From Populus alba (lineage: Eukaryota > Streptophyta > Magnoliopsida > Malpighiales > Salicaceae), in contig NC_133284.1 of NCBI RefSeq assembly GCF_005239225.2, positions 1,331,770 through 1,395,769 on the forward strand: a stretch of DNA of 64,000 nt, read 5' to 3'. The notes below the pieces were generated by a model. That model was not told the DNA's origin. It worked only from the letters and a program-made list of their open reading frames with translations, and made no database searches. Position numbers and translations under genes: made by a program. Positions 51,263 through 63,439 of this stretch are shown piece by piece; position 1 is the stretch's first letter, and each line of letters starts with the position of its first letter.

Positions 51263-52100
51263 GTTAGGAGTTGTTAAGGTGATGCATACGGAAATAATTC
51301 AAGAAAAAACATATAATTATGTTAAAAAAAATCATCAAAAACTCTAATTCAAATTTTATTTTTAATAAACATATAATAAGTAAAATTAGATTTATTTATA
51401 AAAATAAGTGTTTAATAAATCATTACATGACTAACACGATCTCAAATAATAATAATAATTTTTAAGGCAATGTATAGATTTTTTTTATTTATATTATTAT
51501 TCATATTTGAGTCTTAAAAAACACCATAGAAATTAAGAAAAATCTCAAGAATAACACACATTCATTTATAATCCAATACAAAAGTCCCAATATTCCACAA
51601 TGATGCATAAAATCAAAGTATCATCTATTTATACAAATAATAATAATAATTTTTAAGGTTTTATCTATATTATTATTCATATTTTAATCTTAAAAAACAC
51701 CAAAGAAAGAAAATTATCAAGAATACACAAATTCATTAATAAATATTCCACAATAATACATAAAATCAAAGTATCTTTTAATTTTTTTAACTAAAATAAT
51801 GTGGTTTTTTTTCAAAAAAAAATTAAAATAATATTATTTTAATTAAAAAAAATAAACTTGATTGATCTAACCAATCTGCAAATTCAAGCTTTGGTTCTCA
51901 TAAGTTCATAACTATAGCTTCAAGAACCCAAGTGCTTTGACACTTGCTTGTGTTGGGGCACAGAACTGGATTGGAGATGTACCTAAGCCTGTAAGGACCA
52001 AGTTTTGATTAAGCTTGAGCAATTAACACCAATTGTTGTATTTGGCCCATAACCAGAAAATTTAATGAATTTAGAGTTGTTTTTTTTTTTTAAAAAAAAG

Positions 52101-52144
<44 letters not shown>

Positions 52145-52821
52145 CCAAACCGGTCTATATCATCCAGAATCGAGGGCTGATTTCGGGTACCAATGTCCCT
52201 ATAGTAGATAGCAATAGGGTAAGCTTTACTGCTGTGCTGTCCCTTAGGATGCGTTGATATTCCAATTATACCCCTTACCTTAGAAATTCCCAATTTCAGC
52301 CTTCTTTTTATAAAAGATTCAATCGTTACCCTTTCCATCATACAGCCTACCTTTTGAATTATGTTTTTGAAAAAATGTTAAGTGTGTTTATATATGGCTT
52401 TTAAAAGGAAATTATTAAATAAAACTAATAAAATTTAAAATCAATATGAATAAACGCTAGCTTTTATTAGTAATTAATCAACAATAAATGGAAAATTCTA
52501 AACTTTTTTCAAAAAAAAAAAAATACAGGGGTAGGATTGTGACATTTTAACTTATAGAGATAGAATTGAAACATTGGTAAAACTATAAAGGTAAAAATAA
52601 AGTTTACCCACAGTACGATTTTCCAAATCCTGACCACTACCAATCAACTAACCCCTCACCATCAAAGAACTTAGCTATTGCTTTCATGAAAGCACTTCGT
52701 CAACGGTGTGCCTCTTTAAGACACAAGTTGTAGTTTAAATTAGTGTATACATTGCCCTCTGTCTTATGTTGATCATACTATGTTTTCACTTGCTAAATAG
52801 ATTCATGGGTTTGGTCTTAAA
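51263..52821. other. AT-rich spacer with TA microsatellite
   Basis: No gene is supported. A repeated 'AATAATAATAATTTTTAAGG' block occurs at about 51448 and 51637 with similar flanks, a small local duplication. A TA microsatellite lies at about 52100-52142. Confidence 0.5.
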
Positions 52822-54537
52822 ATGGGGATTAATCAAAGATTATACATGATAATGCAAACCCCATTTTTGGTGTCAAGAAGCAACACTTCATTAGACCCTA
52901 TTGCTGGTTTGCTAAAAAGGTGCTTAAAGTTTAAAGCTTTAAGAGGCGGGAAGCAAGTTCATGCTTGGTTAGTTACTAGAGGGACTGATTTGAGAATATT
53001 GTCACTGAATTCAAAGCTTGTTGGCATGTATGCAAGTTGTGGAGACGTAAAGTCTGCAACTTTAGTCTTTAAGAGGATCCGAAACCCAAATGTTTTTGCA
53101 TTGAATTGGATGGTTTTAGCCTCTGCATTTGAAGGGTATTACAAAGAGGCTATAGGGTACTTTTGTTCAATGAAAGATTCAGTTTTTATTTACAATAAGT
53201 ATACTTTCTCTATTGTTTTGAAAGCTTTTGTTGGTTTATTGGATTTGAATAAAGGAAAGGAGGTTCATTGTATGGTCAAACAATTGGGTTTCGAAAGTGA
53301 TGCTTGTGTGGCTAATGCTTTGGTGGATATGTATAGTAAATGTGGGTGCATTGGTTATGCACGTACAGTGTTTGATAGAATGGCGAGGAGAGATATTGTT
53401 TCTTGGACTTCGATGATTTCTGGTTATTGTAATGTAGGGAAGATTGAGGAAGCTCTTGTTTTGTTTGAGAGAATGAAGCTGGAGGGATTGGAACCGAATG
53501 ATTTCACGTGGAATGCTTTGATTTCCGGTTATGCTAGGAGAGGAGACAGTGATGGAGCATTTTCACTTTTGTCGAAGATGACTAGAGAAGGGTTGGTTCC
53601 TGATTTGGTTACTTGGAATGCAATGATTGCAGGTTTTGTTCAGGGGGAGAGAGCTGGTGATGCTTTTAAGTTGTTTCAGGACATGTTGGTTTTAGGGGTT
53701 AAGCCTAATCTTGTGACCGTTGCAGGATTGCTACCAGCATGTGGGCTGACTAGTTCAATACAAAGAGGTAGAGCGATTCATGGACTGGTATATAGATTGG
53801 AGTTTGATATTAGGAATGCATTTATTGCCAGTGCTCTTATTGACATGTACTCAGAGTGTGGCAGTTTCAAAGAAGCTAGAACTGTATTTGAGAAGATACA
53901 TAACAAAAATGTTGCATCATGGAATGCTATGATTGGATGCTACGGCAAGCATGGCATGGTGAACACGTCAATACAGTTGTTTGAGAGAATGTATGGAGAA
54001 GGAATTCAGGCAAATGATGTGACTTTGCTTTGTGTTCTTTCTGCTTGTAGCCACAGTGGTTATGTTGAGAAAGGGTTGGAAATTTTTTGGTCCGTGAAAG
54101 AGAGGTACAAGGTTGATCGCAAGAAAGAGCATTATGCTTGTGTTGTTGATATGTTGTCTCGTTCCGGGAGGCTGGTAGATGCCTATGAATTAGTGAAGGA
54201 AATGCCAATAGAAGTCACAAAATCAATTGTTGGAGCTTTCTTCAATGGATGCATGATCCATGGAAGAAGAGATTTGGCTGAAAAGATGATAGATGATGTT
54301 ACAAGAGGGGACTTGAAAAAACCTGGATCATTTGCGATGCTGTCAGCTATTTATGCTACCAGTGGAGAAAGGAAAGAGGTTCGCAATAACATGAAGAAGA
54401 TCGTGAAAGAACGGAAAGCGCAGAAGGAGCCTGCCTGTAGTCAGGTTGAGGAGAAGGATGAGTTTGTTGGAGTTGAAATAGAGAAAGAAAACAAAGAAGT
54501 GAGCATTAAAGCAGGTATTTTCTCCAATGTTATATAG
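52822..54537 (+). CDS. PLS-type pentatricopeptide repeat (PPR) protein
   Basis: PPR proteins bind RNA in mitochondria or plastids and direct editing, splicing or stability. This intronless 571-residue protein is built of roughly a dozen PPR motifs. Recurring signatures include NALVDMYSKCG, RDIVSWTSMISGY, DLVTWNAMIAGF, SALIDMYSECG and ASWNAMIGCYGKHG, spaced as in the P-L-S subclass. An E-like region follows the last motif (about 440-540), but the DYW deaminase domain is absent. The Lys/Glu-rich tail (about 530-560) looks atypical. A possible donor (GCAG|GTATTT at 54512/54513) lies near the stop, so the last 7-8 residues could differ in a spliced form. The N-terminus is short for a transit peptide. 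Target RNA is unknown. Confidence 0.93.
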   Translation: MGINQRLYMIMQTPFLVSRSNTSLDPIAGLLKRCLKFKALRGGKQVHAWLVTRGTDLRILSLNSKLVGMYASCGDVKSATLVFKRIRNPNVFALNWMVLASAFEGYYKEAIGYFCSMKDSVFIYNKYTFSIVLKAFVGLLDLNKGKEVHCMVKQLGFESDACVANALVDMYSKCGCIGYARTVFDRMARRDIVSWTSMISGYCNVGKIEEALVLFERMKLEGLEPNDFTWNALISGYARRGDSDGAFSLLSKMTREGLVPDLVTWNAMIAGFVQGERAGDAFKLFQDMLVLGVKPNLVTVAGLLPACGLTSSIQRGRAIHGLVYRLEFDIRNAFIASALIDMYSECGSFKEARTVFEKIHNKNVASWNAMIGCYGKHGMVNTSIQLFERMYGEGIQANDVTLLCVLSACSHSGYVEKGLEIFWSVKERYKVDRKKEHYACVVDMLSRSGRLVDAYELVKEMPIEVTKSIVGAFFNGCMIHGRRDLAEKMIDDVTRGDLKKPGSFAMLSAIYATSGERKEVRNNMKKIVKERKAQKEPACSQVEEKDEFVGVEIEKENKEVSIKAGIFSNVI

Positions 54538-57500
54538 TATATAATAGTCATCGAATACAACTCTATCGCGTTAGGATTAAGTTTCTTAATCATTGTACCT
54601 GGTAACCCTTTTCACAGACAGCTTTCAAAGTAGCATTCAACTCAAGTGTAAAGCTAGACTTTCTGAAGTATCTTCTTATAAATTCATGTTGTTTGTGGCC
54701 AGTAACTTGATCACACACACGAAAATTTTTCGAATTCAGCATTTCAGCTTAATACAGATGGTGGTAACTTCTGAGTTCCAGTTTTTTTGGTCAATCACTT
54801 GAATTTAAAGTACAGATTCAACTGAATATCAAGAAACTGAACAAACTCTAATTTCAATACATGTAGTTGACTAAAGAGCAGCTTATCTAAAAAAGGAAAA
54901 CACATTGTTGATCTCACATTCATCTAACAGTTTCTGAGACTTTGCGCCTGAACCTTGTGTAGTTCTGATACATGTTCCTCGTGTGCGGAGCAGGTTAGAG
55001 GAGCAGAGGGAGCTGATGAAGACTCTAAAGAAGTACACAGAGATGGAGTTGGGATATATACTGGCATTGATTCATAATGTTTGGTGGAAGTTACCAAATA
55101 GGGTCAGTGTTTCTGAACATCCAAATGTAGCCTTTGTAAGTAACAAATCTTTCTAGAAACTACTGAGCCATAACTACTAACCAAAGCTTTTTTTTTTAGG
55201 GTTTTGTATTTCTCATGATTCTTTAATTACTTGAAATTTCATATGCCTTGCAGTTTGTAATCTTTCCTTTGAACATCTGATCAGGAAGGCCTTGAATGTT
55301 TTATTGTAATCTTTCATGTAGTTCAGTTTTTACCAGCCAAAAATACCTGGTAATTTTTACTAGACTACAGAGGTAGAATTAGTCTTGATAAGCAAAAGCT
55401 GGTCGTGCAAATAATACTGGAGAGTGTTTTGGGCTTTTATTTTTACTTGAAAAAATATCAAATTAACTTAATTAATTTTTTTTAATATTTTTAATGATTT
55501 TGATATATTAATATAAAAAATAAATTATTTTAATGTATTTTTAAATAAATATCATAATACATTTCAATACCAAATACTCGCTAATAATAAAATCCATAGT
55601 TATAATACCTGGTTAGGGGTCTAACTCAAGCTTAAAGCCAAGGCTGCAGGTCGGTTGGGTTATAGAACTAGAATTGAAAATAGATTAAGGGAATAAAGGT
55701 TATTCTTCAAAATATTTTTTGTTTTGAAATATATTAAAATAATATTTTTTTATTTTTAAAATTTATTTTTAATATTAAGATATTAAAACTATCAAAAACA
55801 TTTAAAATTAAAAAATTTAAATTTTAATAAAAAAAATTAAAATTCAATTCCAAACACTCATTGAGCAATTAACTCTGGTTGTATTTGGTACATAAACCAG
55901 AGTGTTTAATCAATGACAGATTGACCAGCGACCATCCATTTAATATCGATCAATCTTTTTCTTTTTTTCCCCTTATTTTTACAGCCATGATTCACGACGT
56001 CGAGCTGCTCTTACCTTTCAACTCGAATAGAATTTTTTTTTTAAAATAATATTATTTGATATAATTTATCTATCCTATTCAAGTTATGTATTGGACTAGG
56101 TTTAATATTTTTTTTTTTTTTTATGAGGCACATATTCATATACTATTTCTAAATCCCTCAATAATTATATTGTTAAATCAATCGAACAAAATATTTGTGT
56201 CACTTTGTAAAGCATGCCACTTTTCACCGAATATGCTATAAAGTAGAAAAGGAAAAAATATGGTTGTTATTTGTGTGAAGTCATGGTCAGGTAGGGTTCA
56301 AGAAATTTAACACGATTTGTTGGTAACGAATTGTTAGACAAAAGACACGGGGAAAAAGAAGAAATTGAAAGAGAAATATGGACTGAAAAATGGTACAAGC
56401 ATCTTGTATAGTTCTAACTAATGTTATTAAAATATATATAAAAAAAAAAACCTAGAAGGGAATAAACTTTTTTAAATTAAACAATCAGATTTTATTCAAG
56501 TTTTATTAAAAATATAAATGAGAGTTGACTTGGTTAAATTTAGATGATCAAGTGGGTAAAGTAATCAATCCGTTCAAAACTTAATTTAATTTTATTTTAA
56601 AAAAAATCAAAATCATGTTATTTTAGATTTTTTTTAATAACATATCTTATATTAATCCGGATTAACAATCCCTAACCTATCACTCCAACAATTAATGTTA
56701 TGATGTTTTAGTAAAAATACTATACAATATATCATATATGAAAAAGCTGTAGCATCATATTGGCATTCATCTTGCAATCATACCCATGATTTATATGAAT
56801 CAATTTTTTTTTTTTTTTAAAAAAAAGGATTATTTGACAAAACACAGCTTGTGTAGTCAAATTTAGACTTTGAGATCATGTTTTATCAATGTCCTCTAAG
56901 GCAGTAGGGGTCCATATATTAGTGGTTTTCCTTGGACCATTTTATAGTATGTGCATTATTTCTTGTAGTGAGGTCCACAAGCATAAAATGTTCCCAAAAT
57001 TTATTGTCCTTACTATAGAAGAAAAAATGACATTTTATTGATGAAATTTCAATATTTATGATGACTTGATGTTGTGTAGACAAATAACCAAAGTATATTT
57101 TTCATTTTCCTTTTTTGGTTGAAGGAAAATGTGGATTCTTGCTTTTTGTTAACGCAATTCCAAATTTTTATTACTTTCAATGTAGTGTTTCGAGTTATTG
57201 CATTTGGTCCTCACTGATCTACCCAAGACATATTTTTCTCATTTTCTCCACACTGAGTTTTCTTAAATAACTTGTCATCCTTGATTCTATACAATTTATT
57301 TGAAATCAATTCCTTGTTGTAATTAAATTTAACTATAGCGTTCAATTTATAAATAAGTTCAATTCACATATTTAAAATAGATAGAATTGAATTCATTTTT
57401 TTTTATATATTATTCTCATCTTATTTTTTAAGAACTCTCTGAAAAAACAAATGGATAGATGAAATCTTATTTATTTTTATACAAGTTTTAGAGATTTAAA

Positions 57501-59339
57501 ATTCAATCACCGACACTTGATATAATCTTAAACGTGAAATCTTATTAAAACTTCAAAATTGAATTGAATTTAGAGATCGCAGGCATGTTTTACAAGATAA
57601 GTAATCATTTTTTAGTGCCTAAAAGAAAGTCAAGCTTGAGTAAGAATCCATAATGAAATTAGTATGAGATAGGGAGTGCATGCCCCCCTGCTACGTAATG
57701 TGAAAAGGTTGTCAAGATTTATGACTTTCTTCATCAATTCGGTTGTCATCCATTACATGAAATGTCAAGCTAGCTAGGTTCAGACTTTGTCTGCTAAACA
57801 CGACTAAAATTTGTGGCTCTAATTACGTTCTGTGGTTTTGGATTCCTCAATTTTGACAAATTAATCTTCCCTTGGGATTGATGATTTTAGTTCTTAAGGT
57901 TCTTGTGGTAACTTGCAGTCACCATACATTAATATGGTGTTTTCATGTTGGTTGCCTGCATTCGAGATGGATAAAATTTGGTTAAAAAGATTTACTCATT
58001 TCTTTAATTTTCTTCCATTTTAATCTTGAGGTTGCCATACGTGTAAAAAAACAGGAATATATATCAGCTTGATTCGGAGATGACTTTAACGTTAATCTTA
58101 TTTAAAATCAAAATACACAACTTTTTAAGAGATACATCTCTTTCCCCTTTCACGAAATTTCACCTCATCCTCCTATAGTTTAAACCCAAGACTTGTCGGG
58201 GATTTTTTAGATTGCAGTAATATTATTTTAAAAAAAGTGTTATTTTTTTTAAAAAATATATATATTAAAATGATCTAAAAATATAAAAAAATTTAATTTA
58301 AAATAAAAAAAATTAATTTTTCTTAAAATGTTTTTTAAACACAAAAATAAATAGGTTTTTTTTAAAAAAATTTATATTTTAATCCCCTTGAAAACATAGC
58401 ATCGCATAATTAATTTGATATATTATTGTTATCTCACCAGAACAATATTGACCAATAAATAATCCCTTAAAACATTTGCTCACTGAATATTGCTTATAGA
58501 ATTAAATTACTTGAAGTTGCATTGATGGGGAGAATGAGAGATAGTTTGTAAGGGATAACAATCATCTTGGTTTCTTAATCTATCAAAAAGGCTTTAATAA
58601 TTTTGACTTCATCTTTAAGCAAATATTAAAAAAAAGTTTTATACATTTTATAAACATCATTATATCTCATTCTTACCTTTAATTTTATTTCTCGATTCTT
58701 TTTTCTTTCTTGGTCAGGCTATAATAGTGATAATCATAATTATAGCATATGATATGAAAGTCAATATAAAATATAATCACAAGTAAAGCCGTTTACCTTG
58801 ATAAATCCATGTTAAAATTTAAAAAAAAACACTTAAATCGATATTGTTTGAATTATTTCTAAAAATTCCATGTTTTATTTTATACCACGGGTGACAATGA
58901 TATTAGTCGAATTTCTATAATAATTGAAAAACATTTTATTTTATTTTATATTAATATCAAAATTTAAAATATCTTTGTAAGTAATAAGACCAATAAAAAT
59001 TATAAATATATCATTTACTAAAAAAATCAGAGACTTAAAGTCCTATTTGTTTTTACAGTGCCATTTGTGCTTTGTTCTAATTGTAATTTTTAAAGTATTT
59101 GGTTAATTAACATACATTATAATTTTGCATGGTACCACTGAAAACTCTTTCAAAGTATTGGTTAAATAAAAACTATAATTTGTAATTTTTTAAGATTATT
59201 TTTTAAATCACAGTCACAAAAATTATCATATACATGTACATTAAGATATTAATGCTAAATAAATCTTCTCCTAACAATATGAAATTCTTTTTAGGTTACA
59301 TTTTTAAAACACGAAATACAAAAGATCATGTACGTTTGT
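54538..59339. other. Gene-poor AT-rich intergenic region
   Basis: The PPR 3' flank is followed by AT-rich DNA. A stretch at 54938-55135 is open for 66 codons and ends at GTAAGT (see findings). Diverged copies of the dispersed AT-rich repeat appear at about 55600-55860 and 56470-56680. I see no other gene. Confidence 0.45.
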
Positions 59340-59856
59340 TTGCAGGAAAGTGAATTCCTTTTGGAAAGTGAATTGTGAATTCCTGGAAAGTGAAAAAGTA
59401 TTTTCCGCTCTCGCTTGTGAAATGTTTTTTTACTATTCCATGAAACTATTTATAACATTAAGTACGAAATATATCCGACAAAAACTATAGTTTTAATAAT
59501 ATTTTTAGCATGTAATAAAAGATAAAATATTAAAGTATTTTTAATGTTAAAAAAAATAGCACACTTAAAAAAAAAAAAAAAAGAATCCTACAGGCAAGTG
59601 AACAGTGCAAGAGAACTGCAACTATTTTTCAGCAAACAGTGTACGCAATACACTGTTCATGTTAATTGCACTATTCATTGAACAGTGCAATTAACATGAA
59701 CAATTAATTCAGCACTGGCCACTGTCGGAAAGTGTTTTCTTTGTTTAATAAACACTTTCCTTTGGCAACACTGATTTATTTTCCATTGACTGAATTCATT
59801 TTTTGCAAACACTGGAAAAGCAGGAAAGTGAATTCCAGGAATTCACTTTCCTGCAA
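59340..59856. mobile_element. MITE with 19-bp TIR and nested hairpins
   Basis: TTGCAGGAAAGTGAATTCC (59340-59358) is perfectly inverted at 59838-59856. The right end is itself a palindrome of two 17-bp arms around one base (59820-59854). A perfect internal 19-bp hairpin has arms 59654-59672 and 59684-59702. A third 11-bp hairpin has arms 59727-59737 and 59750-59760. There is no coding capacity. No clear target duplication was found, so the superfamily is open. Confidence 0.8.
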
Positions 59857-60536
59857 TGTAGTCTCTTCTCTGTTTCCGTCATGGATATCAGAATCTTGTA
59901 TTTAAAAACAGAAAGTGTACGAATACATTATTTGCTTTTACTGTATTTGTTCAGTATCCATACACTAATTTTTTAAAATGTAAAAAAAGGACGGAGAATC
60001 AAAAGAATTTGAAATGTAAAATGTTTAGATTTCTTTGGAAACAAACACATGCAAAGAGATGGGTAACATGGACAAAAGCTTCATGTTTTCAAAGTTTGAA
60101 CTACTAAAAACGACAGACAGAAGTTTCATAGTATAGTAAAAAAGTACACGAAAGTATGCCACTAACATAGCAGCATTTGATCCACCTTTACCACAATACC
60201 CTTTGCCATTCAATTTTCTTACACTCACCTCCCTATACACAGATTATCACACACAGACTAAGGAACCAATCAACAAATATCTATCAACTCTTCTCTATCT
60301 CCCCTTCTCCCTGTCTTCCATTTGGGCCACGTTTGTTTTTGAGACACAGCACTTATAGTTGTACTTTTGTTTTGCAAATCTTGGAATCTCAATGTTTCTT
60401 GATCTGGGTATCAAGTATTTCTTCTTTAGATCATAGTTTAGTGTTAAATTTTTTGCTTTTGTCTCTATAAGAGAAAAACCCATCTGGGTTTTGGTCTTTT
60501 TTGTGCGCCTTTGCTTTCTTTAACAGATTCGAAGTG

Positions 60537-61793
60537 ATGGGTTTCTTGAAAAAGGTGCAAATAAGGTTTGTTCAATATCAGGTTAGTTTCGTTTAGCTCT
60601 TTTGTTTTCTTGGACATGCTTGCTTTCCGGTATTGGTTTTTTAGTTTTTGATGTTTGTGGGCTTTGGGGGGCTACTTAGAGATTGTTTTTGATGATTAGT
60701 TCAGCTCTACTATGTCTATATATTGTGAAAGTTTAGATTTTTATGCTTCTGATGGATCTTACTTTGAAATGGTTTAAGGAGATTTATGTGGTTTTTTGAA
60801 AGTATTGTGAATTACTGTGTTTGGATTCTTTGATTGATCACTTTTCAAGGTATCAAATTAGTGACCCTTAATTTTGAGTTAATACTACATAGATGTGTCT
60901 TTTTTTCTTGATTTCACTTTCACTGTTGTTTATGTTATTGCGTTTCTAGCTATTGCAAGCTATGCGGTATCTGTTTCAATCTTTTTGTCTTAAATACCTC
61001 AAGTTTTATTTGCTTTTGCATATTTCTGATTTGGATTTAGAGATGGATGTTTCCTGATGCTGCATTTAGCTGCTGTGGAAATATAGGAAAAAAGAGAGAG
61101 TCATATGATTTATTATTAATGGGCATGAAAAAACTAGGCTGTTAGTTACTCAATTGATTCTTTAGAGTATCTTTAAGAATTTGATTGTTTCAGCTATTGA
61201 ACAGACATTTGATAGGAAGAAAAACTGATTTGTAATTGTGTTGCTCGGGGTAAAGTATATGTTTTTATCATGAAATGAATTTTCAGCTTCATATCTGTAG
61301 TTCTGTTCTTGTTTGGGGGTTCTGAGCTGAGAAAATGGCATTTGGGCTCTTTGAGTGATCCATTTTGTATAACAGGTCATTGATGGAAAGGCAGCTATCA
61401 TAGTAGCCTATGCATTAAGATAAGTGAAACCATTTAAGCATTTGGAATCTTAAAAATGATGTCATGCATTTATTACTTGAAGTATTTGGAAGGTAGTGTG
61501 AAGTCATCTTTAGAAACATCTCTGGATATAGACTCGATGTTTTCTTTTAGTGACACAACTGTGAAGGTGGGCTAGTTCGTCTTAAAATTATTCATTTATC
61601 AAGCACCACTGTCTGAGAATAGAAATCTTTTTAAGCTTTGTAATTTATGCTTCTGGTTAGCACGATATGTGAACTCTGCTCAGATGGTTCATTCTTGTGA
61701 AATCGTGGGTTGTGCTGCTTGCCTTTGAATTTTTGTGATGAAAAGCTTAACTTTTGTTTCTTTTGTTTGCAGAAAGATTCTTCATCTGTATGA
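60537..61793 (+). CDS. Upstream ORF (21 codons) spanning the leader intron of the AT-hook gene
   Basis: In the spliced leader (60537-60581 joined to 61773-61793; donor CAG|GTTAG, acceptor TTTGCAG) an ATG opens a 21-codon frame starting MGFLKKVQIRFVQ. It ends 27 bases before the main ATG. Removing the intron gives the last six codons and the stop. Such uORFs often lower translation of the main frame. Its use is inferred, not shown. Confidence 0.4.
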
Positions 61794-61820
61794 GTTTTTC
61801 TTTTACGGAGTTTTAGAATT

Positions 61821-62234
61821 ATGGGTAGAGGCAGAGGTAAGGGAAAGAAGTTGACTGTGAGCAATCATGATGATACTGGAAGTGGTGAGGAAGAGAAAAT
61901 TCCAGCGCAGAAGAGAAGGGGACGGCCACAAAAACCACTGAAAGATGACATTGATGAGGAAGAAGTTGAAAAAATTGAAGATGAAGAGGTAGAGAATGGA
62001 AAAACTGGCATCACAAGCAAAGAGACAAAAAGTCCAACGGCAGCCGAAAATGGAAAGAAGAGGAAGCGATATTCACAGGCAAAGGAGAAACCTGATTCTG
62101 TAAAGGAAGAAAATGGTGTCGGAACCAGATCAAGCACTGATGACTCAACCAAGTCTAATGGTTTTCGGCATAACAGAAGTAGGCGGAAAAACAAGCCTCG
62201 TCGTGCTGCCGAAGCAGGTGTGGAATGTAAGTGA
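61821..62234 (+). CDS. Small AT-hook nuclear protein
   Basis: The 137-residue protein is highly charged. It starts MGRGRGKGKK, has an AT-hook core at about 31-38 (QKRRGRPQKP), an acidic block (about 42-60), and basic C-terminal segments (GKKRKRYSQAK and RSRRKNKPRR). It probably binds AT-rich DNA in the nucleus. I recall similar small AT-hook proteins in Arabidopsis but give no name. The coding part is one exon after a leader intron (60582-61772). The stop falls inside GTAAGTGA, so an alternative spliced end cannot be excluded. Confidence 0.85.
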   Translation: MGRGRGKGKKLTVSNHDDTGSGEEEKIPAQKRRGRPQKPLKDDIDEEEVEKIEDEEVENGKTGITSKETKSPTAAENGKKRKRYSQAKEKPDSVKEENGVGTRSSTDDSTKSNGFRHNRSRRKNKPRRAAEAGVECK

Positions 62235-63430
62235 AGGCAATCGTTGGCTTTTGCAGCGGGTCTCTTCTTTTGATGACTTTCCAGATAAATTATATAGGAA
62301 ATGAGGCCTAGTAAGATCTCCAGTTTCATTTGAATTTTTTGGTTTATCATTTTGGTAATCTTTTTGCCAATCCCCTTTTCACTTTAATTGGGAGTTTTGT
62401 ACTTCTGTAATTTTTATAATGCTATTATGTTTCATACCATCACTTGGTTCATCTATCATATGATTTGCAAACCTGCTTGGCCTGTTGAAATGTCCTCTTC
62501 ATTCCTTCAAACTGTCGTGATTTCTTTCTACAACAGTATCTTCCTTCTTGCGACTTGTAATTTGGACATCATCATAACACATGTAATCACACTGCTGCTG
62601 GTCAAACTCTGTCGAGAAGTTGCAACAACAGTGAAGTCTGTTCATATAAAATTTATGCTGTTCTTTCTTAGTTCTTAATTGTTATGCATATGATTTAGCT
62701 GGTTGGAGTTAAGAGTACTACTGTCACTGGAATAGCGTATCAGATTGTGGCGAGTAGCCGAGTTTTGCATCTGCCTTCTATTGTGGTCTCGAATGGTAGG
62801 CTCACATGCTTTGCATATGTATTTTGTATTTCTTTCCTTGCCTTCTAGGTCAGTTGTGCGGTTGTGTTTACTTTACCAGGTCTATAGCTTCTTAATTACG
62901 TTTCATTACCTTGCCTCAGCAAAAGAGATGATGTAGATATGACTGTTGGTCGTCGGCTTTTGTCTTCAGGAATCAGCTCAAGTTTGTCCTTAGTGGAAGA
63001 TTACTTTATGCAGTAGTGTTGGTTAAAGACAAAAGGTTAGAGATTGTCCATGAGAAGCTTCCTCGAAAGTCAGTTTTCAGTGACAGTGAATGCGAGAAGT
63101 TTGAATGGATCCCTTGAAAACCCTAAAAGCAGCTGACCAAAGTTTTGAACTTCCTATCGATTGCCATTACTCCCATTTAAAAACACTATCATCTTGAAGA
63201 GAAGCACAGCATGATAGAGCTAATACCAATAATTTTGCCTCATGTTCAATGAATTCTGACCTGCACTTATGATTCATAAGTTGTAGAAGTCTGTAGGTTG
63301 CAGAAGATGAAGCTAGAAAGAAATCTTTACTGAGCAGCCTTATGGCTTGGATCCTGCGATTCCTAGCTCCTGTCAGGCTTGTTTCTTTCGTTGAGATTCA
63401 TCTTGTTTTGTTGCAATCGGCTTGAAAATC
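62235..63430 (+). other. Long 3' UTR/downstream region of the AT-hook gene
   Basis: Composition is like transcribed UTR, with T-rich patches, and no coding frame is supported. It may contain a 3' UTR intron (for example around 62840-62880), but nothing decides this. Confidence 0.35.
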
Positions 63431-63439
63431 CTATTAATA

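Noticed and set aside
61865..62350. 161-codon minus-strand open frame
   Set aside because: It is antisense to the AT-hook gene; its Phe/Ser-rich content mirrors the Lys/Glu codons of the real frame.
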